DNA of 64,000 bases, from assembly GCA_005408345.1 (NCBI GenBank), contig SEMN01000063.1, positions 620,001 to 684,000 of the forward strand. The letters are read 5' to 3'. The notes beneath the pieces are model-generated. The model had not been told where the DNA came from. It did not search any database and worked only from the letters and a program-made list of their open reading frames with translations. Shown here piece after piece: positions 49,601 through 62,092 of the stretch. Origin of the DNA: Macquaria australasica. Its lineage: Eukaryota; Chordata; Actinopteri; Centrarchiformes; Percichthyidae. Numbering within the stretch: position 1 is the first letter of the stretch; each line of letters starts with the position of its first letter. Both the position numbers and the translations under genes were made by a program.

Positions 49601-51574
49601 GCAAGTTAAATGAAAGGGTAGCCCAAAATGCAACCAACTGAGAAATATGAACTAAGTATAAAGATCAAAGCTTCCTAGGATTTCAGTGATCCTTCTCACG
49701 GTTTGCAGCTGCACTTTGAGCTTTTACCCTCAGGAAGATGTTTCAAGACAAGTAACAGCCATTTAAAAATGTGTATAGCAAGTCTTATTTATTTATTTAT
49801 TTATTTTGCTTAATGCAATTATAAAGCTGAATGCAGCTTCCTTACGAATTCATAAACTATTTATTTCTACTGTTTTCAAGGTGTTTTAAATGCTGTGTGA
49901 AGCGGAAGACACATTTCCACAAAGTTCCTAACTAAAAACCTTATATTATGTGAGTGAAATCCTTCCTTGAGTAAAACAAGCATTTGCTGTAATGACTTGT
50001 TTTTCTGTCTCAGTGGAAGTGCTCAGTGTGTAGTATGTTACTTACAGATAACCAAAAGACATACAGCGTATCTTACCCTGACAATTTATAAGTCTTTGGA
50101 TTTTGGAGCTTCATGCTCCAGTCAAGAGCGTTACCATCTTCCTATACGCCTTTCTCACAACTCTGCACACAGATGTGAGTTATCTCTGAAGGTCAGACAG
50201 CAAGAAGACGCTGTTTTGCTTCAACTGTATTAATGAGCTTACAAAGCTCTGTACGACGCAGTACACTTGCTCGTCTGTGATGACCGTACACTTTGGACAC
50301 TCTAGACTAAAATATTGCCATTTCTCCAAACAGTATTTATGCAAACATTTAATGTGCTCCAATGTTCACACACTCAACTAGAAAGAACAGTGTATTAGAT
50401 AATGACAATATGGGACCTTTTAGATGCACAGTACGAATGTTTGGCCACAAAGTTCAAGCTATTCAGAAAATTCAATGGACATTTTTTGTTTTTTGTGGCT
50501 GTAAAAATGTGGTTCTGTTCAACACTTTGGGAAAAGACTAAAATGAAACTGTGGTTGCTAACACACTGTGTGGTAATCCATCAAACGTCAGTAGAATATC
50601 AGCTTAGGTAAGGATAAAATATTACCACAATATCTCATATACTACTTAGATAAAAGGGAACCTGAAAGATATTTTTATAGAATTAGATTTATAGAATTAA
50701 TCTTTTTTTAGTCTTTGCTTTGTCACAAAAGGGAAAAATACAATAAATTGTACACTATAATACACAGTACTGGGTACATGATTTGCTGACTTACTGCTGA
50801 TGCCTCTCAGAGCGTTGTATTGTGCTCTAATCTCAGCTGCTAGACTTGGGTGGTCACACGCCTCAAGTGCTTCGATGAATTGCTCCGGCCAGTTTTCTCT
50901 TCTCTTTAGACAGTCCAGAAGAAGCACCATGCTGTCATAGTTCCCATACATCTCCCGTTTTGCCTCTATGTTTTCCTAAAATGTTTTTTTTTTTTTTTTA
51001 AAAAGCATAGGGGGGAAAAGCATCAATTCATCATAGTACTCAAAACTCAATACAATACTTTTTGGTACCCACTGAAATGTGTCCATAGCACTGAGTAATG
51101 AAAACTGTCATGAAACGAAAGATGGTATCAAATGTCAGTTCAGATTTATAATCTTCTTTACTTACACTGTTCGATGAGATCATTTCAATTTAAAAAATGC
51201 CAATTTGAGACAATTTTATTTAGGCAAAGTTCATGTGCAGCTGCATTTAACATTTGAGGGCTTTGATTTAAGGTAAGGTGAGTAAGGTGTATGAGAAAGT
51301 ATTTTCTTGGTATCTGTACCAAAACTCAGGTATCGAATCGGAACTAGTAGTGAAAAATCTGGATCCTAGTACCGATACGTTATATTATTCCAATATTATT
51401 CAAACAATCCCCAGCCCCTAGTTCAAGGTCCATATACCTAATGAAACCTACCCTGTCGTGATCAGTCAAGCAAGGCAGATGGATCACTATTTCTCTCACT
51501 TTCACCTTGGTCACAATGGTTGGCATTTTTGGCAGGAAGTATCCTTTGTACAGCTTGTCACTGGCAAATGACAT
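46639..51574 (-). CDS. mavs: Mitochondrial antiviral-signalling protein (MAVS / IPS-1)
   Basis: Four coding exons on minus: 51574-51452, 50975-50795, 49356-48656 and 47367-46639, frame-consistent, 577 residues. The ATG follows an acceptor directly (tttcccag/ATG). Residues 1 to about 95 form a CARD: MSFASDKLYKGY, then IHLPCLTDHDR, then NWPEQFIEALEACDHPSLAA, in line with human MAVS. Residues 102-335 are rich in P, A and S, with PVQDT (307-311, TRAF2/3 type) and PVENSE and PVEQYE (227 and 252, TRAF6 type). The last exon has RLEIS (405-409), fitting the pLxIS IRF3-recruiting motif, and PEENNY (449-454), matching human PEENEY. A hydrophobic tail (about 555-573, YFLLAAGVGACALLMAW) followed by KFKN anchors it in the outer mitochondrial membrane. 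It relays RIG-I/MDA5 RNA sensing to interferon and NF-kB. Its neighbour pank2 matches human 20p13. Confidence 0.93.
47365..47373 (-). other. mavs: Tandem (NAGNAG) splice acceptor of the last mavs exon
   Basis: Reading minus, the intron ends ...caccagcag/GTTATT. Either AG can serve; the upstream one adds one Gln codon (CAG) without changing frame. Both proteins (577 or 578 residues) are plausible. Confidence 0.6.
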
Positions 51575-53234
51575 CTGGGAAATGAGAAAGTGGACAATAT
51601 TTCAATAGTTAATACACATTTACTCCATTTTAGTAACCACCTCAGTTGGCAAGGCACCTTGGCCACATTCCATATTTCTACCATTTTACTACATGTGAGA
51701 TGTGAAAGTACCCAAAAAACACACTTTGCTGTCTGCAGACACAGCTAAGGGGATTTTTACTCAATGAAACTGAAAGTGAAAGTGAAGATCAGCCTGCCTG
51801 CAGCTGTGAGCGGAAAAAGTTAAATATTTCCCTTCATTTAGGAGGAAAAAAAAGAGACAACCCTTTTTTGCGTTTTCAAGGGGAGGACATTTCAAGGTTG
51901 CAGTTGTCAGGAAGGTTAAATGGCCCTGACTAGTAACTAATTAATCACCTCCAGACTCCAGTTTAATATCTGAACTTCAAATGTGCAGCATGAAAGTCTC
52001 AAACACACACCCACACATTCCTATAGCTTTTCAGGGGCGTAGGCACACTTTTATGTATTGAATACACCTTAAAACCCTCACTTTGTTTGCACCTAAACAG
52101 TCAGGACAAGGAATCTGTTGTCAGGTTCAGTCAGGGGGAACGTTTTTACAGGATAATCTGTAATCACCGGCCACGTCAAACAGAGCACTATGTTAAAGTT
52201 TAGTGTAAACTTGGGGCAGCAGCAGTCTGGCTGGGTCTAATAATAGAATAAATGTCAGAGCCAGCCACGGAAGTCTTCCTCATTATATCGTAAGTACTCA
52301 AGAGGCCATGATTTACCTGATATACTAGATATACTACGTTGTGTTCAGGACTCAAGAGGAATGTGGGAAGTTTGTGTGAGTGTATATTATTTTCAAGCGT
52401 GCATTTAAGTGTAAAGTGATGAGTGACTGCAGATTAATAAGACAAGGAAGACGGTGTGAGAGGAAGGGAAAAAAAGCACCTTGAAACAAGGGCGGATTAT
52501 GCAGCACTGAGCCAAACGAATGACCTCTAAACTGGCAGGTCATGACAGCCCTTTCCTTGCCAGCGTCAGTGGCTTTACCAAGACTGTGGATCACATTTCA
52601 CGTCTAACAGATCTGTCTGAGTAAAATCTGACAGCTGCTGCTTCAAGTCTTACTCATATTTTAGTCTCAGGAAGCTTGCAAGGAAGAGCTGACAAGAAGT
52701 GAAAGAGATATTCAGACTTACATGCTGGCAATGAGGAAATAGCTTGGTACGAGTACAAAAACTGACTAAGAAAGTTGGGAAGAATTTAACATAAATAAAT
52801 AAATAAAGGATGCACACAAACAACAAGTACACTAAGGACTGATACCTGCCTGTAAAGTATCGAAATATATCGTGAGAAATACTTCTCAGGCCTATTTTGG
52901 GGTAAAACAACTCACTATGAAGGTTGGGAAGAATTAAAAAAAAAAAAAAGGCTGCACATAAACAACAAGGGCAAGAGAGACTGATACCTGCCGGTAAACT
53001 ACTGAAATATGTTGTGAAAATAACCCCAAGAATGCTTAAGTTGAACTATCAGTTAAAAATTGTGTACAAACTACTTTAAATTGAAAAATACGAGACAAAC
53101 TAGCTTGATGCCACCGCAGTTTCCCGAGTTGGCAAGCTACTACCGACTAAAACACTGAATGAAAAGCCAGTTTCATGCAAGTACACGCTTCATTTAGGTT
53201 TATCTATCGTAATGTCACACAATCTAGTGCTCAC

Positions 53235-53400
53235 CTTTCGTGTTTTTGGTGCCTCAGCAGTTCGCGAGTCCCCCTCTAACGCTTTTCCTGCTCTCACTAA
53301 AACCTGCGCTGCTCTTGTTCTCGCACATCTGCGCAGCGGAGGTTCCCTTCCTCTACCCCGATTGGACGACGAGCGCCGCCGATCAAAGCGTGGACCAATA
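53235..53400 (-). promoter_or_regulatory. mavs: mavs 5' non-coding exon and promoter
   Basis: On minus, a CpG-rich stretch ends in CACGAAAG followed by a consensus donor gtgagc (53229-53234). It is 1.65 kb upstream of the acceptor that abuts the mavs ATG. Upstream of it are a minus-strand CCAAT (53361-53365), an inverted one (53395-53399) and CTGCGCAGATGTGCG (about 53324-53338, NRF1-like). No TATA box. The exon start is not defined by the sequence. Confidence 0.5.
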
Positions 53401-53716
53401 GGAACGCGCTAAGTCTGCAAAAGAAGGCGGGGCGCGCTGAATCTTGGCCCACGACCGTTGACCTTCCCTCTGCTGTGATGGGATGGCAGCAGAAGTAGAT
53501 TGGATCTGGATTTGTGGTTCACATCTGTCTCTAATCCCTGATCCTAATCCACAGGGAGAGAGAGCGAGAGAGGAGGGGGCAAAGTGTGTTATTTATGCAT
53601 GCAATAGAACAGATACTGTATGACCACATGACCAATACATGACCGTCACAATTTTATTTCTTAATGAAAATAAAGCTGGTATTCAACAACAGCCGATCCA
53701 GGAGCAGGGAAGCAGA

Positions 53717-54650
53717 CAGTGGTGGAATGTAAATAAGTATGTTTACTCAAGTACTGTAAAAGAAAAGGAGGTTCTTGTACTTGAATATGTCCATTTTGTG
53801 GTACTTTACACGTCTACTCCACTTGAGTTTAGAAGGAAATACTGTACTTTCTACTCCACTACATTTATTTGACAAAACGTATGACGATCTTCTAAAATAT
53901 GATGCATTAAAATACCTAACAGTATATAAAGCAGTGATAATTAGCTGCCCCTTGACCAACTACAGCAGTAAAATGCTAGATACACATTGATGCATCAATA
54001 ATAATAATCCAACAGTCACAGAGGACATTTTTCTGCATTGAGTACTTTTACTTTCACGTTTTGAATGCAGGGCTTTTACTTGTAATTGAATATTTTATAG
54101 TGTAGTACTGCTACTTTTACAACGTGCACTGTTTCTTATGGTGTACATGCTGATATTCAACTGTTGTTAAATTAAGTAAAAGCAGCAGTGCCACAGTGTA
54201 GAAATACATGGTTACAAGTAAAAGTCCTGCATTCATCATTCTAATGAAGTAAAGAAGTATAATCAGAAAAATGTACTTAAAGTATCAAAAGTAAATGTAA
54301 TCATTATACAGAATGGCCCCTGCCAGTGTAATATTATTATGTTGTTGGATTATTCTTATTCATATTATTATAAAATATACACAATATATACACTTCACAA
54401 AACATTAATTTTGTAGTTGGTCGAGGTGGAGCTAATTTTAATTGCTTTATATATTTTTGGGTAGTTAACAATGGATCAAATTTTATAAACCAAGAAGTAA
54501 AATTGTTATCTACAAAGTACAAACTAGTAACTACAGTAATGTAGCGGATTAGCAGTATGAAGTAGCACGAAATTAAAATACTCAAGTAAAGTACAAGTAC
54601 CTCATATTTGCACAGCACTTGAGTAAATGTACTTAATTCCACCTCTGCTG
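53717..54650. mobile_element. 934-bp element with 'tactcaagtactg' terminal inverted repeats
   Basis: The left end 'cagtggtggaatgtaaataa' continuing 'gtatgtttactcaagtactg' and the right end (reverse complement 'cagcagaggtggaattaagt', 'acatttactcaagtgctg') are imperfect inverted repeats of about 38 bases. The interior carries 'ctactccactacatttatttg' and 'gtaaaagtcctgcattcatc'. It is a very common teleost repeat without coding capacity, probably a non-autonomous DNA transposon. Confidence 0.65.
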
Positions 54651-57600
54651 ATATTATTACATTTGTGCTATTACTATTACATTTATACAGAGATGTATTT
54701 TAATATGCAGCACAGATTTCACATGTACTAATCCATATTTAATCGTGACTAATCTGTGTGCAACATATTTAAGCAACTGCAGTGGGAACATTTCTTTATG
54801 TTTTTTAACCCTCATCCTCAATCCATACTTCCCTCTGCGTACCAGTGCTGCCCTTTTTAACCTGTGTAAACTGTCAGCAGCGTACACGACAACATACACA
54901 CCTGTACATTATTCTACAATACAATGTAATAGTTCTGCAATACCACCGTTGTGAAGTTTAAGAGGTGCAGCTTGTACCATTTTGGTGTTTCAGCTGTATG
55001 CACTGCCACTTTCTGTGCACTCAGTCACCTTCAAGTACACGTGCCCATCGTGTACAGCGCACACAGCAGACAGCAGACAGCACATGGCAGCTTTATTATA
55101 TTTTGCGCAGAGCCCTTGAAACCAGCCAGTACTCCTCTCCTGGAGCACTATCCTGCCAAGATTTGATGTGTCAGTTAGTTTGAAAATTTGAATAAACATG
55201 CATTTATTTAGGAATATGACATAAGCACAATATAAACTTAAATAATAAAGGTTTTACAGCTAGATTTGAACACAGGGCCCTCTACTGAAGAAGACCAGGC
55301 CGCAAGACTCAGTAAAAATGAAAGACCTGTTAATGTTTCAGTTTATATTCTCCTTTATTGGTGCATATTACGTTAACAAATTTGCAGTTAATCACATTAA
55401 ACAAGCTAATTGCCACACAGTGAACCTGCATGGGCCTTTGGGGACTGTATGATAATGTTTGTGGCTTGAGTTTGTGGTGTTATTATACTGCATGGATTTT
55501 ATGTCTGATAAATTACTAGCCTGGTTTCAGACCTCTGCTCCTCTGTTTTAGTTTTTTATCGTCTCTGAAAATGCCTTATTATTTAGAACCCTCTATGTCA
55601 TTTTCATGTTATTTTACACTTTATCATTATTACTGTCTTATTTTTGAAGCTTGATCATTCAAGACTTTCCAACAGAAACAAGATAAGATCAATTTTATTG
55701 ATCCTATACCGGGAATTAAAGTGTGTAAAAGGGTAAAAACAATAGGTGAGGCAATCGGTCTGCTATAGTACAGCAGTAGTTTACTGCTTTAAATCACGGG
55801 TAAAACACAAGTTTATAGCAGCAGAGCAGGAACATGACTGAGTCAAGTGAAATGCTCATTTCAAACCAGAAGGTGGTGCCATTTTCTCACTCACTGAGTC
55901 AGGAGGAGTCTGCTGTATGTGATTGCATAGTTATACTCAGTATGTGCTGTAAAAAACATTCCTTTTCACCCTCCTGAATGAGATGAGCATGCTTCCAATG
56001 ATCTGTATTAGCAGGAGATCTGTCTTTGCACAACAATAATCTTATTTAATGTTGTTAACAGCTGTAAGTTAACAACATGAACAGGATCCCAGTGATCTGA
56101 ATTACTGCAGGATTATGGGAAGGGAAATGGCATCAGGCAGGATGTTGGTTCAATATGCTGCAGTCTTGTTAAACAGGGATTAAAGATGTTTGATTGCTTT
56201 GCTTGAATGTAAAGGTTTTTATGATTATATGCTCTTTATCCTGTAAACGTGTCCGCAAACACTTAATATTTTATTGCATTATACATGTTGAATGCAAAGT
56301 GAAACCACATCTCTCAAAGCTTTATGTTCACAGTGTAGCCTTGGTGGTAGAAACACAAACATAGTGGCGTTCTTCATAATACTTAACTGGGTGATCAAAA
56401 CAACTGTGTTTCTGTGTTTAAATCCGTGAGCTATTACATGAACTGCCATTAGGAGATCTAGTCATTTTGTATGTATTGTATAGAAGTTTATATATATATA
56501 TATATTAACTTTTGCTCTCAATCCTCTTTAAATTACAGGTACAGAAACCTTTGCAAATTGCAGCTCCATTGTGCATTCTCTCTCTGGTTCACTTGCAGTG
56601 ATTTACTTAATTTCCAATTTGAAGCCACAGAGGAGCGTTTGTGATTTTAAAGGGCCACTTCTCAGCACTAAAGAAGAGTATAATAATCTGTAACTCTAGA
56701 GCAGTGTTTCTCAAACTCTTTCTGTCATGCCCCCTTTGGAAGGCAAAAAAACTTCATGCTGCCCTTCCATGCACAATTTGAATTAACTTTTATCAACCAT
56801 TTACAAATTAATGTGCAAATGATGAATGCAAATTAAACTTTTCCCAAACTGCCTGAGTTTTTAGACACAAAAGACACAAGGCTCCCTCGCTAAGTTGAAG
56901 GTGGAGTTGAGAGAAGATAGGCTTTGTCATATTTCAGATATGACTGTCGTGCTCGTTCATTGAGCATCGACTGTTTTTTCTTGTCAAAACTCTGTCCATC
57001 TTGTGCATGCTGTCCCGTCTGACTAAATCTTACAGACCTGAATCTTGACAGCCTTGCAGCACACTTGTTGGTTATTGTTCCTTCGTGAATCAGATGATTT
57101 TAACTCGATGTGTTCTCCATATTTTTTCACCTGCTCATCTGCGTCCCACCTGCAATGGCTTTGTCAAGTCTGGAGAATTTTCTAATTTGGTTTTTGTCAC
57201 AAATGTAATTCGGCTTGAGCTTTGAGGCTACACATTTTTAACAGAAACTGCATTACAAACTAGGATATGTGGAGTTTCAAGACACCTGCGTTTACCAGGC
57301 AGGGAGGCTCAAACTAAAATATGCTATCAAACTGCACTATGGGAAATGTAGGATCCAGGGGTTTTGGAGCTTGACCCATACTGGGGATTAAAAAATGAGG
57401 ATGTCTTGGCTTCTGATGTTTCAATTTTTTTATTTAATTTAACCTGTTTCTTGCACATCTTTAACTTTATGGAGGTACATTACTAAATTGCTGGAGCACC
57501 TGTTTATGTTTTCAACCTTAAAGATCACCTGTCAATCAAACTGTGTGGGTGGTACTAGTCTCTGACATCTCCTTCCATGCATTTCTTTTTTTGTTTCTGC

Positions 57601-57917
57601 ATGTAGGTGGCGCTCTTGCCTTTGTCTGTTCATCCATGGGGGGCACATACTGTTCAACTTCTTCTGTTTGTATTTGAACAACTGAACTGTAGATGTAAAG
57701 CATGTCACTGCCAGAGGATTTTTCCCAGGAGAGTAGGAAGGCAGTGGGCGTTTAGAAAAGCAAATGTGAATCACTGTTGTTTTCAGTCTGCTGTATAGAA
57801 TACGAAACCAAAGATGTTTGCATGAAAATGTGACGATCGTGATGATTACTGCTTTTAAGATATTTGATGAAAGCACTGCTCACATTTGGCCCGCAGTCTA
57901 GACGTCACAGTAGAGAG
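54651..57917. other. Gene-free stretch right of mavs
   Basis: Short open frames only; none has recognisable domains or exon-like splice contexts. A 'gataagatcaattttattga' then 'tcctataccggg' segment (about 55681-55715) is a retroposon tail also seen at about 63759. A 'gcagtgtttctcaaactctt' repeat start lies at about 56701. A short (TA)n run is near 56493-56505. Nothing else is supported. Confidence 0.45.
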
Positions 57918-58733
57918 TTAAAGCTGGGGTAGGCAAAATCTGTGCAACCTAGGCAAAACCTTCCTCCTCTCTCTCTGCTGCCTCATATCACTCCATTAAG
58001 CCCCTCCCACCAAACCCACAACTTCGACCGGCAGCAGAAGGAGTCGGTTCCCCTGCAAAACCGTATCCCTCGTAGGGCTCGCTCTCCACAGCATGAGCCT
58101 CACTGAGACCGCGGTCCCTCCCGCCGTGACTTGTTTTCTCAAAGATGCCCCTCCAGCTCTTTGCGGTCACAGAGCAGAGCGCCCCAGGCTACAGAGGCAG
58201 CTGCAACACTGTCCAGCAGCAGGAAGAGAGGCTACTACACCACACACACACACACCACTGTCCCCTATCAAAAGTTATTCCCCACTGTTTGTCATCATGC
58301 CTCTTTGCCACTCATCGTTACGAGCGCCACGTCATCGAACATAATGAGCCCGAAGCTCCGTGTGGAGCCGGGACGTGCTGTTATATACTATACACCACTG
58401 TAGGCAAAGGAGGTGTTGGAAATTTATCACAAGTTGCAGGACTTTCGTCAGGATTTTCCGCCACTGAATCAGGTTTTCACCATCTGAAGGGACGTGTACG
58501 CACATCTGCTCCTGTAGCTTAGCCAATACGAACGCACCGTCTCTCTGAAATAACCTGTGATTGGCTAAAGTCTACCGTCACGGGATAGATTTTCTGAAGC
58601 CTGAAAACAGAGGCAAGAGGGGGGGCTGAAGTAGAGGTCTGCTCTCAGACCACTTGAATTACAATATGCTGCACGGTTAACATGGCGTTTTTGCCCAATG
58701 ACGCCAAAATAAAACTGCCTACCCAACCTTTAA
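57918..58733. mobile_element. 816-bp element with 'ttaaagctggggtaggca' terminal inverted repeats
   Basis: Left TTAAAGCTGGGGTAGGCA and right TGCCTACCCAACCTTTAA are inverted with two or three mismatches over 18 bases and TTAA-like ends. The interior is GC-richer than its surroundings and gives several overlapping open frames (57988-58522) that resemble no known protein. The form is that of a non-autonomous DNA transposon; a TTAA end would fit a piggyBac-like element, which is inference. Confidence 0.65.
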
Positions 58734-59353
58734 TTATCAGGGTTATCATATATTTTGTCTCTTATGGATTAAAAACAACTAAAATGTAGCTGAATCACCT
58801 GGTAGACTCATTCTGACACAGTAATCCAGACCTGAAACTGAGTAGAACCTTAAATGACTGGATTTAAACTGATAAAATGACAGATGCAGAAGGGTTTACT
58901 ACATGCAACAACACAGTGAGCAGCAACATTTTAGAGAGTATGAAAACCAGGTTAGAGCAGACAACAAACCTGACACTAAACAACACTAAACCATCTTTAT
59001 GTGGTAAAATCCCACCCCTGTAACTCTCAGTGCAGCTCAGAACAAATGCTGAAACTATTAGTGAGTCCTATTTGACTCAAGTCTGCTTCAGACCTTTCAT
59101 ATCTCGCAGGGAAAACCTTCCTTAGCAGGAAGGAGGATACAGAAAAAGCCACAGCCAGAGCCTGAGGCAGCGGCCACAATCCATCACGGTTGAGTGGGGA
59201 GAAAAAACATCATGTACATCTCAATAAAAGAGCAGGATGGCACTCTTTTCAGGGGCCTTTAGCTTTAAAACTACAGCACACTGGTAGGAACAAACTGACA
59301 TGCAGGATTCTCATGTAGCACCACACACGTGGCAACTCAGGCTTTATTTGGCC

Positions 59354-60123
59354 GTGGTGGAGGAAGCATTCAGATCCTTTATTGAAGTAAAAGTACTAAT
59401 ACCACACTGTAAAAATAGTCCTGCATTGAAGTCAAAGGATGTCAATATAATCAGGAAAATGTACTTAAAGTATTAAAAGTAAAAGTACTCATGCAAAAAA
59501 ATGTTCCCTGTGACTGTTATATTATAACATATGATATCATTAGATTATTATTAGTCATGCTTTAATGTAAAAGCAGGATTTTACTGTTGCTGTTGGTTGA
59601 GGTGGAGCTCATTTTTAACTAGTTTGTATCGGAGTGTAACTAAATGATTATTTTCATTATGGGCTAATCTGCTGATTAGTTTCTCCATTAATCGATCGAT
59701 TGTTTTGGTTTGTAGAAATTCTGAAAATACAATGACACAGAGCCCAAAGTGACGCCTTCACACTGCTTGTTTTGTCCAACCAATAGCACAAATATTAAAA
59801 TGAAAATAAAGATGGAACCATGAAATGTTGGACATCTTTGCATTAAAAATGACTTAATCTTTTACCAAAATACTTGCCAATTAATTATGTGTCAATCGAC
59901 TAATTGTTTCAGTAGTTTAATTTGTAACAAAACATCATATTTTATAAGCCCTTCATATGTTTTGTATGCAAAAATCTTAATTTGTAAAGTAACTAAAGCA
60001 AAGTTAAAAAGTACAATATTTTTAGTGGAGTAAAAGTATAAAGCGGCATGAAAAGAAAACACTCAAGTACAAGTACCTCGAACTTGTACAGAAGTAAAGT
60101 ATTTGAGTAAATTTTGCGTGGTT
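59354..60123. repeat. Compound repeat: 'tactcaagtact' element with a nested 'attaatcgatta' repeat
   Basis: The outer parts ('gtggtggaggaagcattcag', 'atcctttattgaagtaaaag' on the left; 'actcaagtacaagtacctcg' on the right) belong to the same broad group as 53717-54650. Inside, about 59650-59925 ('ttagtttctccattaatcga' ... 'caattaattatgtgtcaatcgac') is a copy of the repeat found at 42255. The arrangement shows insertion of one repeat into the other. Confidence 0.6.
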
Positions 60124-61044
60124 GAGAACATTTTGTAGTTCTTGCAACTCAACCCTGTTCATCCTATGTGCACATGAACACAAACTTGACCTTGTGGGAT
60201 CAAAACAAGTGATTTCTTACAGTATGTGGAGCCATGTCAGCCATGTAAAGTGGAAATGGGACCATATGGACTTTATCCCCCAAAGGCAGTTTAATTTCTT
60301 TTATGCCAGCATTATTTTTAAATGGTCAAGTGAGCCAAGCATTGTGGCTGCATTATACAACAACATAACAGGCTTCATTATTGCTTCTTAGACGCTGGGA
60401 TAATGGACGTTGCCACAAACCGTACCTCCTGAGAACGGGGGATGTCTGCTGACTGGTTTCTTTTCATTCAAACACAGCTGTATCTTTCAACGAGAGGGAC
60501 GAGGGCTCAGCGAGGAGACAGCTGACTTGTCACAGATCGCTCTGGGTTATGAGAAAGTGTCTTGACCTCGATTCGATCCTCTGCTGAGTGCATAAAGGTT
60601 GTGTCTGCCTGAACTGTAAGTGGATACGATCTGGGACCTGGATAGCTCACACATGCACTGACAACACCGGGGTAAAAGGTCGGCTCTCTATTGGGGTAGC
60701 CTACAAAGGCAGCAGTACACAAACAGCAGTGGAGGAAAGTAAGGGCAAATGCATTTCAGTCATAGACATAGCATATAGCATGTTTATAGCAAAGAATCGG
60801 AGCAGCGATGAGGATCTGCTGCAGAACTAATTCCCTTTAATAAAGATACATGGACATTAAATTTAAATCACCAATACCAAAAATATAGTACATAAGGAGG
60901 AGCTGTACACCTACTCAGCTGATAACTATTGTGCACAGCTGTGAATGAGCCGGTGATAGTGCAGCATGAATGAAACAGCTGATGCTGATAAGCTAATGCT
61001 AATGTGCTAATTATATTCCATTCTATATCTTATTTCCTTAACGA

Positions 61045-61395
61045 ATATCATTCGTTTTATACTTCTACTCCGCTACATTTCAAAAGACAATATTATACAT
61101 TTTACTCCTCTACATGTGACAGTTGAGATTAAACATTGTATCTAGAACACATATGATCATCTTAGAAACTTTGATGCGTTGTTACAGATTGAACTACGCA
61201 AAATAGCTCAACCTCAACCAGCTATGACTTTACAGTAAAGGTATGCTTATATTTTAATTTAACAATAATAACAGTCCAAAAATAAATATCTCTATAATAA
61301 CACTCTGAAAGGGATTATTCTCCTTAATGAGTGTTTTTTCTTTTGATACTCGAGCACATTTTGTTGCTAATACTTCAGTACCTGAAAAAGAAAAA
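61045..61395. repeat. Fragment of the 'tactcaagtact' element
   Basis: 'tacttctactccgctacatt' and the later 'acattttgttgctaatactt' then 'cagtacctga' match interior and end segments of the element at 53717-54650 and 63536-64000. Termini are not clear. The flanking 60.1-61.0 kb contains no recognised gene. Confidence 0.5.
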
Positions 61396-62043
61396 CACAC
61401 CCCTGTTCGGTTAAATACACTCTCCCATGCTTATGCTAATGTTAGCAAACTCTTTGTAGTTTGTAACTGACGCGACACTTTATGATTCTTCTCTACTTGT
61501 GCTACTGTTACACTCTATTTTAACATTTCAGTGGTTTTATCACAAAAGTAAAACAGGAAGTAAACCTTCATCCATGAGTACCAGCAGACATGTTTGACCA
61601 GTTTCTACTTGAGTCATGTAGCCTAATAGTGATGTCTTTATAAAGCAACGGACTGACAATTCAGTGTGCCATAATGCTGTGACAGTGATCAGCAAAGTTA
61701 CAAAGCGTCGCTGAATACTTCTTCCACCACTGACCAACAATGGAGTCAGATCTGCCAGAATAATAGAAATATTTGAGCTCAACGAGACTGTGAATACTTG
61801 TGTATTTATTCCATTGCACTCGGGGTCCACTAGGGGCCCTTGCAGATCTGTTGCTTGGTTCAATCCGAGTCACTTTACTTTTGATATTACAGTATATTTT
61901 TAGATTTACTACTTTAGATTTACTACATTGTATATATTGTACCTTCTATCTTGTGTTTCATATTGTATCAACCAACTTTGGTAGGAAGTTTGTCTCTTCT
62001 ATAGCAGCACTAAATAAAATACACTACTGAACACTGTGTATAG

Positions 62044-62054
62044 ATGTGTGTGTG

Positions 62055-62089
<35 letters not shown>

Positions 62090-62092
62090 ATA
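62044..62092. repeat. Compound (TG)n(TA)n(TG)n microsatellite
   Basis: Alternating TG, TA and TG tracts of about 49 bases. The surrounding 61.4-63.5 kb has no recognised gene. Confidence 0.85.

Noticed and set aside
50180..50362. Minus-strand frame of 60 codons between mavs exons, with Cys residues suggestive of a zinc finger
   Set aside because: The Cys/His spacing fits no finger, and it lies in the intron between mavs exons without usable splice sites in frame.
58093..58522. Overlapping open frames up to 125 codons
   Set aside because: They lie entirely inside the 57918-58733 TIR element and resemble no transposase or other known protein.
60507..60722. Minus-strand open frame of 71 codons
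   Set aside because: No domain or splice evidence; the sequence is slightly GC-richer but nothing supports an exon.
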